Shown: in pieces, positions 63,701 to 64,000 of the stretch
How the letters are laid out: each line of letters opens with the position of its first letter
Numbering within the stretch: the first letter of the stretch is position 1
Assembly (NCBI RefSeq): GCF_007970185.1
Contig: NZ_CP042431.1
Span: 1,860,001 to 1,924,000 of the forward strand
DNA from: Pseudobacter ginsenosidimutans
Lineage (GTDB): Bacteria > Bacteroidota > Bacteroidia > Chitinophagales > Chitinophagaceae
Length of the DNA: 64,000 nucleotides
Direction of reading: 5' to 3'
Notes under the pieces: generated by a model
Database searches by the model: none
What the model saw: only the letters and a program-made list of their open reading frames with translations
What the model was told of the DNA's origin: nothing
Program-made: the position numbers and the translations under genes

Positions 63701-64000
63701 CCAATAGCCGGACCATTTTCGTCCCTCTTATTCCCAGAAGATTTTACGATCAGGTAGTAAGGAGCATTGTAAGCGATGGAGTCCCACATCTGTGTTTCGT
63801 CTGTATACATGCCGAAGCGCGGATCTTCGTTCTGATTAAATGGTCCCCAGAACTCCCACCTGCTCTGCGTTTCATTATATTCCCATCCTGCTCTTTCTCC
63901 ATAGGAGTGGTTAGACACCAGCAGGGTGGTGGCGGCATTGAGCATTTCTGAAATATGGTTATTGAAGTCGTACGCATTCATGGATTGCATCTTGTAGGCC
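60706..64000 (-). CDS. T9SS-secreted subtilisin-like (S8) peptidase, N-terminus beyond the window
   Basis: At least 1097 residues are visible and the frame runs off the right edge, so the start and part of the catalytic domain are missing. The S8 core is seen from NAATTLLVSNHSYG to the catalytic Ser in YSGTSMATPNVTGS (about residue 200 of the visible part), followed by a P-domain-like/galactose-binding-like region, a GEVED-type domain (GYTKGETHDFILKV), a CARDB-like domain (VGVSEIISPFDDDCATGPQHVSIRIRNTGTQDQ), an Ig-like PKD-type domain (NQWYNGNAIIVGATDKDYTP) and a type A T9SS sorting domain (LRVLPNPSSGRFV ... TTGVYMLRIQHD ... LTKLLIR). It is exported through the type IX system and probably anchored on the surface as a large protease. 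Confidence 0.88.
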   Translation of the reverse strand, partial: AYKMQSMNAYDFNNHISEMLNAATTLLVSNHSYGERAGWEYNETQSRWEFWGPFNQNEDPRFGMYTDETQMWDSIAYNAPYYLIVKSSGNKRDENGPAIGAEAWRYNSSNDMTKITGGRPSGISSNNGYDIISSYGTAKNILTVGAVNPIPTGYSSASNVVMSSFSSWGPTDDGRIKPDVVADGVGLTSSIAAANNAYATYSGTSMATPNVTGSLLLLQEYYVQLHPGTFMRAATLKGLTIHTADEAGPNPGPDYMFGWGLVNVAKAALVIKDDNSIPKKQVIREETLNNGDTYTFPVIASGSGPLVVTISWTDPKGSIQGANALNDATPKLVHDLDLRVTQATNTFSPWILNPTNRPAAATTGDNKLDNVEKIEIANPVPGQTYTIKVTHKGTLERGSQAFSLIVSGVGGTAACATSAPSDANGARINAIKISNLNFTASNTSACTQYVNNTSSIASVETGTTYPTTLTVGTCGGENLPAIAFKVFADVNSNGTFDASELLYTGNAVTPGTPTHTFNFSLPLPSGITTGQSILTRIVLSETSNAAGITACTGYTKGETHDFILKVITPSKEVGVSEIISPFDDDCATGPQHVSIRIRNTGTQDQSNVPFTLKITKGGVAVLNTTGSFPGVVKPESDVVYTVQTPFTPEAGATYEIEAATTLANDQDASNNKTVATINMAQASTNPTGAQAEICNSNIVNFKTTNSANDLYFWYDASNATTPIAAGSKTTSNVITAGKKYFVEKNSANIKVGPATNGTLNTTGAYRPNNLYWMTFTNTAPVMIESVKLYISKVNTSRKVSVLIGKNLKYENDQLSVTPEAITEIDVYSTHPTPGSTTYSASDNGAVFQVNLPVTTTGTHGIMIYQEEDNANAATFFGNTNLTTNPYPTGVNGVFTLTGNINSQLPSNDAAKFYYVFYDMKLRFINCASAGRTEVTATEAAAPTISVSNNKLVSSAATGNQWYNGNAIIVGATDKDYTPNTSGKYKVIVTNSFGCALTSNEIDFVVTSIPNIDPSAIGLRVLPNPSSGRFVTDFTVTRKADLNITILNTLGQKVFENNYPGFVGRFNKTIEASHLTTGVYMLRIQHDNKSYLTKLLIR

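Overview
The window reads as chromosomal DNA of a Bacteroidota bacterium, most likely a member of the Chitinophagaceae (Chitinophaga/Niastella/Pseudobacter type). The reasons are SusC/SusD transporters, FecI/FecR-type sigma/anti-sigma pairs, type IX secretion (T9SS) C-terminal sorting domains, TAnnTTTG-type promoters, few Shine-Dalgarno sequences and many small beta-barrel and lipoprotein genes. This placement is inference from gene content; no rRNA is present.

Layout. 1-4.2 kb: a truncated TPR/YaiO-like protein, a coupled HflX GTPase-Rieske pair, an unknown exported protein, an outer-membrane barrel and a CAT-anticodon tRNA. 4.3-17.7 kb: a polysaccharide utilisation locus (PUL) made of ECF sigma factor, FecR anti-sigma, SusC with an N-terminal STN signalling domain, SusD, a LamG-like lipoprotein, two GH144-type endo-beta-1,2-glucanases (the first broken by a frameshift) and a GH3 beta-glucosidase. 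The enzyme combination points to beta-1,2-glucan (sophoro-oligosaccharide) as substrate. 17.7-20.1 kb: an aspartic-protease-like protein that has lost its catalytic Asp, a HAD phosphatase and a three-gene membrane-protein operon.

20.1-27 kb: the conserved rimP-nusA-infB translation/transcription block and a SurA-like chaperone, with a good promoter and a leader hairpin before rimP. 27-35 kb: a large multi-PAS histidine kinase with its LuxR-type response regulator, a purF-like amidotransferase, a second closely similar response regulator, and a SixA-type phosphatase preceded by a sigma-54-like promoter. 35-38.4 kb: two tandem paralogous secreted esterases with T9SS tails. 38.4-44.2 kb: glycosyltransferase genes (one frameshifted in a G-tract), a tiny Cys-rich lipoprotein, an aminotransferase, and an operon of GT2, methyltransferase and polytopic GT-C-like protein.

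44.4-54.5 kb: YceI, a TlpA-like thioredoxin, a two-domain parvulin protein, a beta-barrel, MetF, LptB, a GH3-auxin-family acyl-adenylating enzyme, FabG and a small lipoprotein. 54.6-58.6 kb: enoyl-CoA hydratase and PaaZ (phenylacetate catabolism), a small lipoprotein and a DinB/DUF1569 protein. 58.7-64 kb: a short HtrA-like protease with no signal peptide, an IS4-family remnant that landed inside a terminator hairpin, a YegP-like protein and a large truncated T9SS-secreted subtilase.

Most of the window is ordinary core genome. The parts that deserve attention are the beta-1,2-glucan PUL, the DTG-to-ATG change in the aspartic protease, the IS4 remnant whose target duplication rebuilds a terminator, dispersed CAGTCGC palindromes, and three genes each interrupted by an apparent single-base deletion.
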